This document shows, piece after piece, positions 53,074-62,427 of a stretch of 64,000 nt of DNA. Numbering within the stretch: position 1 is the stretch's first letter; each line of letters opens with the position of its first letter. Both the position numbers and the translations under genes were made by a program. The DNA comes from Mycolicibacterium gilvum (GTDB lineage: Bacteria > Actinomycetota > Actinomycetes > Mycobacteriales > Mycobacteriaceae), in NCBI RefSeq assembly GCF_900454025.1, contig NZ_UGQM01000001.1, positions 3,472,001 through 3,536,000 of the forward strand, read 5' to 3'. The notes beneath the pieces were generated by a model. That model was not told the origin of the DNA and made no database searches. It saw only the letters and a list, made by a program, of their open reading frames with translations.

Positions 53074-53885
53074 GGGATCGGCCGTCGCCGGTCGGGCGTC
53101 GGCATCACCGGATTACGCAGCAGGGCAACGACTCTGGCCCGCAGTGCGGCGACCTCGCGGGGCGTGATGTGATCGGTCAGCTCAGCGCCCAGGTCGGCGT
53201 GCAGCTTCTCCCCGAGGACCCGGACGTCGCAGAGGGTCTCATCGTCGACGGGCTTGCCCGCCCAGCCCCACAGCACGGTGCGCAGCTTGTCCTCCTCGTG
53301 CAGCGTGACACCGTGATCGACCCCGTAGACACCGCCGTCGACACCGTGCAACACGTGTCCGCCCTTGCGGTCGGCGTTGTTGATGAGCACGTCGAACACC
53401 GCGATGCGGCGCAGTCGGTCGTCGTCGGCGTGCACGAGGGTGACCTCGTCACCGGCGTAGTCGTAGGCCTGCAGGATGGGCAGGAATCCCGGCGGGATCT
53501 GCCCGGTGGGCAGCAGGTCGATCAAATCGGGACCGGTGTCGGTTTCGGCGTCGGTGTCGTCGTCGCCGGGCTGATCGACCCACCGCTGGACCATGCCCGG
53601 ACCGGCAGGACCGTCACGAATGATGGTGTAGGGCACCACGTTCCAGCCGAGTGCCGCGGACACCAGATAGGACGCCCGTTCACGTCCGGCCAGTGTCCCG
53701 TCCGGGAAGTCCCACAGCGGCGCCTCGCCGCGCACCGGCTTGTAGACGCAGTGCTCGGTGAATCCGTCGAGAACGGCTTCGCACAGGAACGTCGCGTTGC
53801 TGGCCGACCGGATGCGGCCGATCACGGTCATTTCACCGTCGCGGAGGACCCTCTGGGAATCCCTCTGGGAATCAGAGCTCGTCAT
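53058..53885 (-). CDS. SCO1664 family kinase-fold protein (Rv2133c-like)
   Basis: The 275-residue protein has a phosphoinositide-kinase/HipA-like appearance: CVYKPVRG with Lys49, GRERASYLV with Glu69, a hinge MVQRWV, then [17 protein letters not shown] (Asn169/Asn170, Asp172, Lys174) and GVDHG (Asp190) in place of the activation segment. Key catalytic-type residues look intact. The start ATG at 53885 overlaps DUF3090 by 14 bases; a short tandem DSQR repeat follows. Sequence and position match Rv2133c. Its substrate is unknown. It sits between DUF3090 and cysQ in the mycothiol operon. Confidence 0.85.
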   Translation of the reverse strand: MTSSDSQRDSQRVLRDGEMTVIGRIRSASNATFLCEAVLDGFTEHCVYKPVRGEAPLWDFPDGTLAGRERASYLVSAALGWNVVPYTIIRDGPAGPGMVQRWVDQPGDDDTDAETDTGPDLIDLLPTGQIPPGFLPILQAYDYAGDEVTLVHADDDRLRRIAVFDVLINNADRKGGHVLHGVDGGVYGVDHGVTLHEEDKLRTVLWGWAGKPVDDETLCDVRVLGEKLHADLGAELTDHITPREVAALRARVVALLRNPVMPTPDRRRPIPWPAF

Positions 53886-54456
53886 CGTCGGACCCGCCCA
53901 GGGCACCGCGCCGGTAACCGTTGGTTCGGACGCAGATGTGCCCCTCGGGGTCCAGTGGTTCTTCGCACAGCGGGCACGGCGGGCGGCCGGCCGAGATGAC
54001 CCGGTTCGACCGGGTGGCGAACTGACGGGCCGACTCGGGGGTCAGGAACACGCGCACCGCGTCGGGTCCGTCCTCGGCATCGTCGAGCACCACGGACGCG
54101 TCGAATTCGGTCTCCGACACCGCCAGCAGCTCGACGACGACGGTCTGCGCCTCGGAATCCCAGCCCAGGCCCATCGTCCCGACCCGGAACTCGGCATCCA
54201 CCGGCGTGACGAGCGGGCTGAGGTCGTCGACCTCACCGGTCTCCGGCGGTATCGGGGTGCCGAAGCGGCGATTGATCTCCAGCAGCAGCGCGGCGATCCG
54301 CTCGGCGAGGACTGCGACCTGCTGCTTCTCCAGGATCACCGAGATGACGCGCTTGTCGTGGACGGCCTGCAGATAGAAGGTCCGGTTTCCCGGCTGGCCG
54401 ACGGTCCCGGCCACGAAGCGGTCGGGTGTGCGGAAGACGTGGATTTCGCGGGCCAT
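53872..54456 (-). CDS. DUF3090 family protein (Rv2134c-like)
   Basis: The 194-residue protein starts MAREIHVFRTPDRFVAGTVGQPGNRTF. It has a C-terminal Cys-x2-Cys/Cys segment (PPCPLCEEPLDPEGHIC) that may form a zinc knuckle. It is strictly paired with the SCO1664 protein in actinobacteria. The start is ATG 54456; upstream sequence in the same frame belongs to the intergenic space. The function is unknown. Confidence 0.87.
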   Translation of the reverse strand: MAREIHVFRTPDRFVAGTVGQPGNRTFYLQAVHDKRVISVILEKQQVAVLAERIAALLLEINRRFGTPIPPETGEVDDLSPLVTPVDAEFRVGTMGLGWDSEAQTVVVELLAVSETEFDASVVLDDAEDGPDAVRVFLTPESARQFATRSNRVISAGRPPCPLCEEPLDPEGHICVRTNGYRRGALGGSDDDEL

Positions 54457-54493
54457 GGCACTGTCCAAAATACCGTCAACGGTCAGGACGGCG

Positions 54494-55186
54494 TCACTCG
54501 GTGGATCCGCCCACCACCGCGTCACCGGTGGGGACGTCCTTGCTCTCGGGCGGCGGCGCACTCAGGGCCGGGTTCAGCGCGCCTCCGGTGTGGTTGACGT
54601 GGATCACGAAGGGCCGGAACGGCGTGTAGCGGACGACGCTCACCGAGGCGGGGTCGGCGTTGATGCGCTGAAAACTGTCGAGATGGGAGCCGAGCGCATC
54701 GGCGAGCACGGACTTGATCACGTCGCCGTGAGTGCACGCGACCCAGAGCACGTCGGCGCCGTGCTCCTCGGCCAGCCGCCGGTCGTGTTCACGCACCGCG
54801 GCCACGGCGCGGGCCTGCACCTGCGCCAGACCCTCCCCGTCGGGGAACACCGCGGCGCTGGGCTGCTGCTGAACCACCGCCCACAGCGGCTCTTTGACCA
54901 GTTCGCCGATCTTGCGCCCGGTCCAGGCGCCGTAGTCGACCTCGACGATCCGGTCGTCGACGACGGGGTCCACCCCGAGGGCGGCGGCCAGCGGCTCGAC
55001 GGTGCGTTCGCACCGCAGCAGCGGAGACCGCACGATGGCCCGGATGGGCAGGCCGCCGAGGCGCTCGACCAGTCCGCTCGCCTGCTCCCGTCCGCGATCG
55101 TCGAGGTCCACCCCCTCTGACCGACCGGCCAGCGTATGGGCGGTGTTGGACGTCGACCGGCCGTGGCGGACCAACAGAACGGTCAT
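54494..55186 (-). CDS. Histidine phosphatase (phosphoglycerate mutase family, Rv2135c-like)
   Basis: The 230-residue protein has the nucleophile motif LLVRHGRST (His8), a catalytic acid in [10 protein letters not shown] and [14 protein letters not shown]. Rv2135c-type proteins are acid phosphatases rather than true glycolytic mutases. The start ATG 55186 overlaps the uppP stop (ATGA). Its C-terminal tail is proline- and serine-rich. Confidence 0.9.
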   Translation of the reverse strand: MTVLLVRHGRSTSNTAHTLAGRSEGVDLDDRGREQASGLVERLGGLPIRAIVRSPLLRCERTVEPLAAALGVDPVVDDRIVEVDYGAWTGRKIGELVKEPLWAVVQQQPSAAVFPDGEGLAQVQARAVAAVREHDRRLAEEHGADVLWVACTHGDVIKSVLADALGSHLDSFQRINADPASVSVVRYTPFRPFVIHVNHTGGALNPALSAPPPESKDVPTGDAVVGGSTE

Positions 55187-56013
55187 ATGGCCGCCACCAC
55201 CCCGGTCGAGAGCAGCACCAGCACGACGGTACCCAGCACGATCCGGTAGCCGACGAACCAGTACATGCTGTGCCGGACCAGGAAGCGCAGGAACCACGCG
55301 ACCGCCGCGTAGCCGACGACGAACGCGATCACCGTCGACACCAGCAGCTGCGGTCCGGTGGCGCTCATCCCCTCCCCGACAGGCGCGAACGCATCGGGCA
55401 GCGAGAACAGTCCCGACGCGAACACCGCCGGGATCGCCAGCAGGAACCCGAACCGGGCGGCCAGCTCGCGCTCCATCCCGAGGAACAGGCCCGCGCTGAT
55501 CGTCGCGCCGGACCGTGACACCCCCGGGACCAGCGCCAGACACTGGGCGAAGCCGACGATCACGCTGTCGCGCCAGGTCAGCTGCTCGACACGCCGGGTC
55601 TGGCGGCCCATGTACTCGGCCGCGGCGATGACGAACGAGAACACGATCATCGCGGTGGCGACCAGCCAGAGATTGCGTGCGCCCGTGCGGATCTCGTCTT
55701 TGAACAGCAGACCGATCACGCTGATCGGGATCGTGCCGATGATCACCCACCACCCCAGCCAGTAGTCGGGGGTGCGCCCGCCGGAACCGAAGAGCCCGGA
55801 GAACCAGGCCTTGAGGATCCGCACGATGTCGCGGGCGAAGTAGACGAGCACGGCGGCCTCGGTACCGAGCTGGCAGACCGCGGTGAACGACGCACCGGCG
55901 TCGTCTTCGAAGAACACCCGCGACGCGATGGCGAGGTGCCCTGACGACGACACCGGCAGGAATTCGGTCAGGCCCTGCAGCACCGAGAGGACGACAACCT
56001 GCAGCCACGACAT
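55183..56013 (-). CDS. uppP: Undecaprenyl-diphosphatase UppP
   Basis: Membrane phosphatase that recycles the lipid carrier for peptidoglycan and arabinogalactan synthesis. The 276-residue protein has about eight hydrophobic segments and both catalytic signatures: [15 protein letters not shown] near the N-terminus and [12 protein letters not shown] in the middle. The start ATG 56013 gives the family's MSWLQV beginning. It heads the operon that runs through phosphatase, DUF3090, SCO1664, cysQ and mshC. Confidence 0.95.
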   Translation of the reverse strand: MSWLQVVVLSVLQGLTEFLPVSSSGHLAIASRVFFEDDAGASFTAVCQLGTEAAVLVYFARDIVRILKAWFSGLFGSGGRTPDYWLGWWVIIGTIPISVIGLLFKDEIRTGARNLWLVATAMIVFSFVIAAAEYMGRQTRRVEQLTWRDSVIVGFAQCLALVPGVSRSGATISAGLFLGMERELAARFGFLLAIPAVFASGLFSLPDAFAPVGEGMSATGPQLLVSTVIAFVVGYAAVAWFLRFLVRHSMYWFVGYRIVLGTVVLVLLSTGVVAAI

Positions 56014-56077
56014 CTCAGCCACCCCGGTCACGTCGAAGACCGTACCGTGGCGCCGGGAGCGGAGCCGACCGCGGCGG

Positions 56078-56401
56078 TCAGCGGGCGGTGCGCGCCACCG
56101 GTTGCGCGTCCGCGACGAGGTCGCGGACGGCGGCGATCACGCTGCGCTCGTCGTTGATGTCGATATCGGTGAGTCCGCGGCCGGCCGTGGCGACGACGTC
56201 CTCGGCGTGGGGTACGGGCCCGCGCAGTCGGGGGCGGTAGACCTCCACCACCAGTTCCTGGCGTTCGACGTGAAAGGAGAATGCGCGGCCGTCGCCGACC
56301 TGCCCGAACCCGCTGGCGTGCAGGCCGGTCGTGATGTCTTCGACACGGAAACCCTGGCCGGTCACCGGTCCGTCCGCGGTCAGGGTCATGGTATGTACCA
56401 T
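56078..56401 (-). CDS. Conserved hypothetical, Rv2137c-like
   Basis: The 107-residue protein starts [18 protein letters not shown] (or at ATG 56389). It is a compact beta-rich protein with an [16 protein letters not shown] strand pair and a C-terminal [16 protein letters not shown] helix. No motif of known function. It lies between lppL and uppP as in M. tuberculosis. A small palindrome (ATGGTA-TG-TACCAT) overlaps its start. Start choice is uncertain. Confidence 0.72.
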   Translation of the reverse strand: MVHTMTLTADGPVTGQGFRVEDITTGLHASGFGQVGDGRAFSFHVERQELVVEVYRPRLRGPVPHAEDVVATAGRGLTDIDINDERSVIAAVRDLVADAQPVARTAR

Positions 56402-56512
56402 ACCGCCGCCCGAGGAGGCCTGCTCCCCCGCGTCCGCGGACCCGCTGTCGTGACGTTGCATAGACTGGCTCCCCGGCTCGACTTGTCCCACCGATTCGAA
56501 GCGAGCTACCCG

Positions 56513-57556
56513 TTGCATCTGCACCCAAACCCGACGGGCCGTGTGGCCCGGCTGGGCGTTGCCGCGCTGACCGCGGTGGTGGTCTCCGGATGCTCGTCGA
56601 ACCCGGTGGATGCGCCGCCGCCCACCATCCCCGCCGCTCAACCCGCTGATTCGCCGGCACCGGCGGCGCGCCCGGCCGGGGACGTGCGGCCGCTGGCCAC
56701 CCCGGTGGCGGCCGCGGTGTTCGACACCGCGACGACGTCGCTGCTCACCCTCTCCGCGGGCCCGGTCGGCCGCTCGACGATCACCGTGTTCGGCGCATCC
56801 GGGTCGCCGCGCCCGATCGAACTGGACGCCGCCGCGACGGCAATGGTCACCGATGGCGCCGGTACGGCCTATCTCGCGCGCCGGGGCGGCTACTTCCGGC
56901 TCGACATCGCCTCCGGCGAGGTGACCGCGCAGGCGGTCGACGGCCAGGACGACGTCGATTTCACCGCGATCACCCGGCGGGCCGACGGCAGGCTGGTGCT
57001 GGGGAGCGCCGACGGCGCAGTGTCCACCCTGTCGTCGGACACCGAGGTCGGCGCCCGGCTGAAGATCTTCGCGCGGGTCGACGCGCTCGCTGCCCAGGGC
57101 GACACCGCCGTGGTGCTGGACCGGGGGCAGACGTCGGTGACGACGCTGAATACCGACGGCACCGGGGCTGCGCACGCGCTGCGTGCCGGAGAGGGCGCGA
57201 CGAGCATCGCCGCCGACGGCGCGGGCCGGATCCTGGTCACCGACACCCGGGGCGGCGAGCTGCTGGTGTACGGCGTCGACCCGCTGATCCTGCGACAGCG
57301 CTACCCCGTGCCGGACGCACCGTACGGACTGGCGGTCTCGGCGGACCCACAGGGCCTTGCCTGGGTCGCGCAGACCGCGAACAACACCGTGGTCGGTTAC
57401 GACCTGGCGACCGGCATCCCCGTCGAGAAGGTGCGGTATCCGACCGTGCAGCAACCCAACTCGCTGGCCTACGACGACTCGTCCGACACGTTGTACGTGG
57501 CGTCGGGCTCGGGGGCCGGTGTCCAGGTGATCACGGCCGCAGGCGGCCAGAAGTGA
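56513..57556 (+). CDS. lppL: Lipoprotein LppL, beta-propeller-like
   Basis: The 347-residue precursor has a signal peptide and lipobox VVSGCSSN (Cys27 from the TTG at 56513). The mature part is a seven-bladed-propeller-like repeat set, with ATTSLLTLSAG, GGYFRLDIASG, VDFTAITRRADGRLVLGSAD and VYGVDPLILRQRYPV as successive strand units. It matches LppL. GTG 56450 and ATG 56393 are alternative starts but would make a long pre-signal. It is probably anchored on the outside of the plasma membrane. The role is unknown. Confidence 0.8.
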   Translation: MHLHPNPTGRVARLGVAALTAVVVSGCSSNPVDAPPPTIPAAQPADSPAPAARPAGDVRPLATPVAAAVFDTATTSLLTLSAGPVGRSTITVFGASGSPRPIELDAAATAMVTDGAGTAYLARRGGYFRLDIASGEVTAQAVDGQDDVDFTAITRRADGRLVLGSADGAVSTLSSDTEVGARLKIFARVDALAAQGDTAVVLDRGQTSVTTLNTDGTGAAHALRAGEGATSIAADGAGRILVTDTRGGELLVYGVDPLILRQRYPVPDAPYGLAVSADPQGLAWVAQTANNTVVGYDLATGIPVEKVRYPTVQQPNSLAYDDSSDTLYVASGSGAGVQVITAAGGQK

Positions 57557-57578
57557 CCGGCGACGCGGGCGGCCGACG

Positions 57579-57842
57579 GTGAGCCCGGGACCGCGGGGCC
57601 GGATGCCGGCGGCATGGAGCGAGGTGGTCGCCGAGGAGTCGGCGGACTACGAGTGGATCCCGCTGCGCCTGCCGCCCGATGTCACCCGCGTGACCGCGTC
57701 GATCAGACTCTCGATCGAGGCCGAGTACCGCGGTTGGGAGCTCAACCGCGTGCGGCTCTACACCGACGGCTCGCGACGGGTTCTGTTGCGCCGCAAGAAG
57801 CGGGCCGACGGCCCGCCCGGACCTGATCAGCCGGGTCTGTGA
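57579..57842 (+). CDS. DUF5703 family protein
   Basis: The 87-residue protein, starting at a GTG, carries the conserved segment [52 protein letters not shown]. It is basic at the end and has no membrane segment. Its stop overlaps the pyrD start by one base (TGATG). Small proteins of this type occur beside pyrD in actinobacteria; function is unknown. Confidence 0.82.
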   Translation: MSPGPRGRMPAAWSEVVAEESADYEWIPLRLPPDVTRVTASIRLSIEAEYRGWELNRVRLYTDGSRRVLLRRKKRADGPPGPDQPGL

Positions 57843-58903
57843 TGTACGCGGCCCTGCGCAAGGCGCTGTTCCTCGTCCCGCCCGAACGTATCCACGGTCT
57901 GGTGTTCGCCGGACTGCGCGCGGCGACGACACCGGTCCCGCTGCGCCGGAATCTGTCGCGACGCCTCGCCCCGCACGATCCGGTGCTGGCCAGCACCGTG
58001 TTCGGGGTGCGGTTCCCGGGCCCGCTGGGGCTGGCCGCCGGCTTCGACAAGGACGGCCTCGGCGTACACACCTGGGGCGCACTGGGATTCGGGTACGCCG
58101 AGCTCGGAACCGTGACGGCGCAGGCGCAGCCGGGCAACCCGCCGCCACGGATGTTCCGGCTGCCCGCCGACCGCGCGCTGCTCAACCGCATGGGCTTCAA
58201 CAACCACGGGTCCGCCGCGCTGGCGCGCCGGCTCACCGGCAGTTCGTCGGACGTGCCGGTCGGGGTGAACATCGGCAAGACGAAGGTGACCGAGCCGCAG
58301 GACGCGCCCGCCGACTACGCCGAGAGCGCCCGCCTGCTCGGGTCGCTGGCGTCCTATCTCGTGGTGAACGTCAGCTCGCCGAACACCCCTGGTCTGCGCG
58401 ACCTTCAGTCGGTGGAGTCGCTGCGTCCGATCCTGTCGGCGGTGCTGGCCGAGACGTCGACCCCGGTGCTGGTGAAGATCGCACCCGACCTCGCCGACCC
58501 CGACATCGACGACATCGCCGATCTGGCAGTCGAATTGGGCCTTGCCGGAATCGTGGCCACCAACACCACGATCTCGCGTGACGGCCTGAAGACCCCCGGG
58601 GTGGCCGATCTCGGCGCCGGGGGCGTCTCGGGTCCGCCGGTGGCCCGCCGCGCGCTGGAGGTGTTGCGTCGCCTGTACGCGCGCGTCGGCGACAAGCTGG
58701 TGCTCATCAGTGTCGGCGGCATCGAGACTCCCGACGACGCGTGGGAGCGGATCACCGCGGGCGCCTCGCTGCTGCAGGGGTACACCGGGTTCGTCTACGG
58801 CGGCGGCCTGTGGGCCCGGTCGATCAACGACGGCGTCGCCGCCCGCCTCCACGAGAACGGTTTCGCGAGTCTCGCAGAGGCGGTCGGGTCGGCTACCCGC
58901 TAG
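57842..58903 (+). CDS. pyrD: Dihydroorotate dehydrogenase, class 2 (quinone)
   Basis: Membrane-associated FMN enzyme of pyrimidine synthesis. The 353-residue protein has an N-terminal amphipathic helix ([20 protein letters not shown]) for quinone access, AGFDKDG, the catalytic-Ser segment [11 protein letters not shown] and the FMN-binding [20 protein letters not shown]. The class 2 N-terminal extension is clear. The start ATG 57842 follows the DUF5703 stop (TGATG); the GTG one codon earlier is also possible. Confidence 0.95.
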   Translation: MYAALRKALFLVPPERIHGLVFAGLRAATTPVPLRRNLSRRLAPHDPVLASTVFGVRFPGPLGLAAGFDKDGLGVHTWGALGFGYAELGTVTAQAQPGNPPPRMFRLPADRALLNRMGFNNHGSAALARRLTGSSSDVPVGVNIGKTKVTEPQDAPADYAESARLLGSLASYLVVNVSSPNTPGLRDLQSVESLRPILSAVLAETSTPVLVKIAPDLADPDIDDIADLAVELGLAGIVATNTTISRDGLKTPGVADLGAGGVSGPPVARRALEVLRRLYARVGDKLVLISVGGIETPDDAWERITAGASLLQGYTGFVYGGGLWARSINDGVAARLHENGFASLAEAVGSATR

Positions 58904-58914
58904 CGATTTCGGAG

Positions 58915-59451
58915 TCAGTTCTGTTCGTACGTGCCGGTGATCAGCGCACGTGCGATCGCGTGGCCGAACAGGTTGAAGCCGAGGTACGCCGGGGTCGCGT
59001 CGGCGGGCACGTCGAGCTTCTCGACGTCGACCGCGTGCACCGCGACGATGTAACGGTGCGGGCCGTGACCGGCCGGAGGGGCGGCGCCGATGAACCGCTT
59101 CAGGCCCGCATCGTTGGCCAAAGTGACTGCGTCACCGGGGAATCCGCTGGCACTGCCGTCGCCGACGCCGGCGGGCAGCTCGGTGACCGTCGCCGGCAGG
59201 TTGAAGACCGCCCAGTGCCAGAAACCCGATCCCGTCGGCGCGTCGGGGTCGTAGACCGTCACCGCGAAGCTGCGGGTCTCCTCGGGGAAGCCCGACCAGC
59301 TCAGCTGGGGTGAGATGTCGGAGCCGCCCGCGCCCATGATGCCGCTGACCTGGTCGTTGCCCCAGGCCCCGCCGTCTTCGAACGACTGCGACGTCACGGT
59401 GAAAGTCGGCAACTTCGGGAGGAACGAGTACGGGTCGTAGTCAAAAGCCAT
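58915..59451 (-). CDS. YbhB/YbcL phosphatidylethanolamine-binding-like protein (Rv2140c-like)
   Basis: A 178-residue PEBP-fold protein with the ligand-site motif [19 protein letters not shown] and the later [13 protein letters not shown]. It is a small cytoplasmic protein of unknown ligand, similar to Rv2140c. The start ATG 59451 has GAAAGGATC upstream. It is leftward, convergent with pyrD, 26 bases from the peptidase gene stop. Confidence 0.9.
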   Translation of the reverse strand: MAFDYDPYSFLPKLPTFTVTSQSFEDGGAWGNDQVSGIMGAGGSDISPQLSWSGFPEETRSFAVTVYDPDAPTGSGFWHWAVFNLPATVTELPAGVGDGSASGFPGDAVTLANDAGLKRFIGAAPPAGHGPHRYIVAVHAVDVEKLDVPADATPAYLGFNLFGHAIARALITGTYEQN

Positions 59452-59477
59452 GGGGCGAGATCCTTTCGGTTGGATTA

Positions 59478-60833
59478 CTACGAGTGCAGCAGGAAGTGCT
59501 CGAGCACCTGCGCGCCGAACGTCAACGCATCGACAGGTACCCGTTCGTCGACGCCGTGGAACAGGGCGGCGAAGTCCAGGTCGGGCGGCAGCCGCAGCGG
59601 GGCGAAGCCGAAGCACCGAATCCCCAAGCGGGCGAAGTGCTTTGCGTCGGTTCCACCCGAGAGCATGTACGGCACGGTGCGGGCGTCCGGGTCGTTGGCC
59701 AGGATCGCGTTGTTCATCGCGTCGAGCAGCTCCCCGTCGAACGGGGTCTCATAGGACGGCAGGTTGGTGATCCATTCGCGTTTCACGTCGGGGCCTATCA
59801 GCTCGTCGACCTCGCGCTCGAAGTCGGCGAGCCGACCCGGCAGCACCCGGCAGTCGATCACGGACTCCGCCGTCGCCGGGATCACGTTGGCCTTGTAGCC
59901 GGCCTTGAGCATCGTCGGGTTCGCCGTGTCGCGCAGCGTCGCGCCGACGATCCGGGCGATCCCGCCGAGCTTGGCGACCGTGCCCTCGATGTCGGGCGAG
60001 GCGGGGTCGAACGCGTACCCGGTCTCCTCGCCGACCGCGGTCAGGAACTGTTCGACCGACTCGGTCAGCACGATCGGGAAGCGGTGCCTGCCGAGCCTCG
60101 CGACGGCCTCGGCGACCGCGGTGACGGCGTTGTCGTCGTGCACCATCGACCCGTGCCCCGCACGCGCACGCGCGGTCAGCCGCATCCACAGCATCGCCTT
60201 CTCGGCGGTCTCGACGAGGTAGAGCCGCTTTTCTCCACCGTCGGGGCGGGGCACCGTCAACGAGAAACCCCCGACCTCCCCGACGGCCTCGGTGACACCC
60301 TCGAACAGGTCGGGGCGGTGCTCGACGAGCCATTTGCATCCGTAGTTGCCGCCGGCCTCCTCGTCGGAGACGAACGCGAACACCAGGTCGCGCGGCGGCA
60401 CGATCCCCGAGCGTTTGAAGTGCCGGGCGACCGCCAGGATCATCCCGACCATGTCCTTCATGTCGACGGCGCCGCGTCCCCACACATAGCCGTCCTCGAT
60501 CGCGCCGGAGAACGGGTGCACGCTCCAGTCCGAAGCCTCGGCGGGGACCACGTCGAGATGGCCGTGCAGCATCAGCGCGCCGCGGGACCGGTCGGCGCCC
60601 TCCAGGCGGGCGAACACGTTGGCCCGGCCGGGCGCGCCCGCCTCGATGTACTCGCAGACGTAGCCGACCTCGGCGAGCTGGTCGGCGACCCAGCGGGCGC
60701 ACTCCGCCTCGCCCATGGTCGTCGCAGGGTCACCGGTGTTGGAGGTGTCGAACCGGATCAGCGTGCTGACGAGGTCGACGACCTCGTCACTTGGGGTCAA
60801 CCCGCCGCTACGCCCGCCTGCATCACCAGTCAC
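59478..60833 (-). CDS. M20 family metallopeptidase (DapE2/Rv2141c-like)
   Basis: The 451-residue zinc hydrolase has [21 protein letters not shown] with the first metal His and Asp, the DMKDMVG motif, the general base FVSDEEAGG, and a dimerisation domain in the middle. It is homologous to dapE-like Rv2141c, whose annotation as succinyl-diaminopimelate desuccinylase is doubtful; an aminoacylase or dipeptidase role is likely. It follows the tRNA-Leu gene divergently. The start is at 60833. Confidence 0.88.
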   Translation of the reverse strand: MTGDAGGRSGGLTPSDEVVDLVSTLIRFDTSNTGDPATTMGEAECARWVADQLAEVGYVCEYIEAGAPGRANVFARLEGADRSRGALMLHGHLDVVPAEASDWSVHPFSGAIEDGYVWGRGAVDMKDMVGMILAVARHFKRSGIVPPRDLVFAFVSDEEAGGNYGCKWLVEHRPDLFEGVTEAVGEVGGFSLTVPRPDGGEKRLYLVETAEKAMLWMRLTARARAGHGSMVHDDNAVTAVAEAVARLGRHRFPIVLTESVEQFLTAVGEETGYAFDPASPDIEGTVAKLGGIARIVGATLRDTANPTMLKAGYKANVIPATAESVIDCRVLPGRLADFEREVDELIGPDVKREWITNLPSYETPFDGELLDAMNNAILANDPDARTVPYMLSGGTDAKHFARLGIRCFGFAPLRLPPDLDFAALFHGVDERVPVDALTFGAQVLEHFLLHS

Positions 60834-60866
60834 AGTCCCTTTGTAACACTGCTCGGGTCGCCTGGT

Positions 60867-60896
60867 TTGGGCCCGGGGCGGCTCATCCGTTAGCCT
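60867..60896 (+). promoter_or_regulatory. Possible promoter of tRNA-Leu
   Basis: TTGGGC and TAGCCT are spaced by 18 bases, with a likely start about ten bases before the tRNA. Only the spacing and position support it. Confidence 0.4.
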
Positions 60897-60912
60897 TAGG
60901 CGCTCACATCGG

Positions 60913-60998
60913 GTCCGAGTGGCGGAATGGCAGACGCGCTAGCTTGAGGTGCTAGTGCCCTATTAACGGGCGTGGGGGTTCAAGTCCCCCCTCGGACA
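60913..60998 (+). tRNA. tRNA-Leu (GAG)
   Basis: An 86-base class II tRNA. The acceptor stem GTCCGAG pairs with CTCGGAC, then A. The anticodon loop TTGAGGT gives anticodon GAG (CTC/CTT codons). A variable arm is present, and the T-arm GGGGG-TTCAAGT-CCCCC is perfect. It has no encoded CCA end. Confidence 0.96.
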
Positions 60999-61005
60999 CT
61001 CCAGA

Positions 61006-62334
61006 ATGGCATCGATGAACACGACAGGTGCCTCCTCGCGCGAGATCGCGCTCGATCTGTACCGGTCCGCCGCGGTGATGATCGTCGTCATCGGCCATTG
61101 GCTGCTGTCGGTGATGACCTACGACGACGGCGAGTTCGGCCGCGACAATCCCCTCGTCCTGTTGCCGTGGACGCAGTGGCTCACCTGGGGCTTCCAGGTG
61201 GTCCCGGTGTTCTTCGCGGTCGCCGGTTTCGCGAGCGCGGTTTCCTGGGGCCGCCGGGACACCTCGGCGTCGCGCCAGGAGTGGGTCCGCCGACGCGTGG
61301 CCCGCACACTGGGCCCCACCGCCGTCTACGCGGTTTTCGTGCTCACCGTGATGGGTGTGCTCACGCTGGTCGGCATCGACGGGTCGGTGCTCGCGCTCGG
61401 CGGCTGGGCGGTGGCCATGCACCTGTGGTTCCTGGCCGTGTACCTGATGGTCGTCGCGCTGACCCCCATCGCCGTGGCCGCGCATCGCCGCTGGGGTCTT
61501 GCGGTACCGGCCGTGCTCGCGGTCTGCCTCGTCCTCGTCGACGTGATCGGCATCGCCACCGGGTATCAGGAGATCCGGACCGCGAACTACTTCTTCTGCT
61601 GGGCGGCCATCTATCAGCTCGGAATAGCCTGGCACGACGGGCTTCTCGGCCGTCGGTTGCTCATCGCGGTCGCGGTGACCGGCGCCGCCGCACTGCCCCT
61701 GCTCGTGACGTGGGGTCCGTACCCGGTCGCGATGATCGGTGTGCCGGGGGTGCGCGTGGAGAACTCGGCGCCGCCGTCGGTGGCGCTGCTGACCCTGGCC
61801 ATGGTGCAGATCGGGGTGCTGTTCGCCCTGGTGCCGGTGCTGAACCGGGCACTGTCCCGCGGCAGGTGGCCGCGGCTGATCGGGATCGCCAACGACAACG
61901 TGATGGCGCTCTACCTCTGGCACATGATGCCCGTGATCGTGGTGACCGTCATCGCGTATCCGGCCGGGCTGCTGCCGCAGCCGCCGTTGGGCTCGGGCGC
62001 CTGGTGGCTGGCCCGGCTGGAATGGGAGCTCGTGCTGGCGGTGGTCACGGCGGCGCTGTTGTGCCTGTTGTTCTGGCAGCGGCGGTTCTTCGCGGCATCG
62101 GCACCGACGTTCGGCGTTCCGATTCCCCCTGGTTTGGCCGAGGCCATGCTCTACGTCGGGACCGCCGCCTGCGCGCTTGCGCTCAGTCTGTTGTCCGCGA
62201 ACGGTTTCGCGCCCGACGGGCACTTCCCGGTGATACCGGTCGCGTTGTTCGTCACCGGCACGTTGCTGGTCGGCGCGCGGCCGCGGGTCACGGCGCGGAC
62301 ACCACCAGTTCGCCGCGATCAGACACACACGTGA
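61006..62334 (+). CDS. Acyltransferase-3-type membrane protein
   Basis: A 442-residue integral membrane protein with about ten hydrophobic segments. The N-terminus (ALDLYRSAAVMIVVIGHWLL) matches the acyltransferase-3 start with its RxxA and catalytic-type His, and the FVVPVFFAVAGFASA-like segment and LYLWHMMPVIVV support the assignment. It probably acylates a glycan, lipid or other envelope compound. It begins eight bases after tRNA-Leu, so a shared transcript is possible. The C-terminus is cytoplasmic and basic. The substrate is unknown. Confidence 0.85.
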   Translation: MASMNTTGASSREIALDLYRSAAVMIVVIGHWLLSVMTYDDGEFGRDNPLVLLPWTQWLTWGFQVVPVFFAVAGFASAVSWGRRDTSASRQEWVRRRVARTLGPTAVYAVFVLTVMGVLTLVGIDGSVLALGGWAVAMHLWFLAVYLMVVALTPIAVAAHRRWGLAVPAVLAVCLVLVDVIGIATGYQEIRTANYFFCWAAIYQLGIAWHDGLLGRRLLIAVAVTGAAALPLLVTWGPYPVAMIGVPGVRVENSAPPSVALLTLAMVQIGVLFALVPVLNRALSRGRWPRLIGIANDNVMALYLWHMMPVIVVTVIAYPAGLLPQPPLGSGAWWLARLEWELVLAVVTAALLCLLFWQRRFFAASAPTFGVPIPPGLAEAMLYVGTAACALALSLLSANGFAPDGHFPVIPVALFVTGTLLVGARPRVTARTPPVRRDQTHT

Positions 62335-62345
62335 GCGGCACACCC

Positions 62346-62414
62346 ACACGCCGCGAGCGTGCGCAAAGTCGCAATTCTGCGCGGCGTGTCGGCCGCGGAC
62401 ACGCACGCTCGCGG
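62346..62414. repeat. Compound palindrome between convergent genes
   Basis: Left arm CCGCGAGCGTGCG (62351-62363) pairs perfectly with CGCACGCTCGCGG (62402-62414). The overlapping ACACGCCGCG (62346-62355) can instead pair with CGCGGCGTGT (62380-62389). It lies between the convergent acyltransferase and flavoprotein stops, so it may act as a two-way terminator. The structure also suits a dispersed intergenic repeat of mycobacteria. Confidence 0.65.
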
Positions 62415-62427
62415 AGTTAACGGAGGG

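Noticed and set aside
54494..55186. True glycolytic phosphoglycerate mutase
   Set aside because: Similarity is to Rv2135c-type acid phosphatases; the context is envelope/mycothiol genes, not glycolysis.
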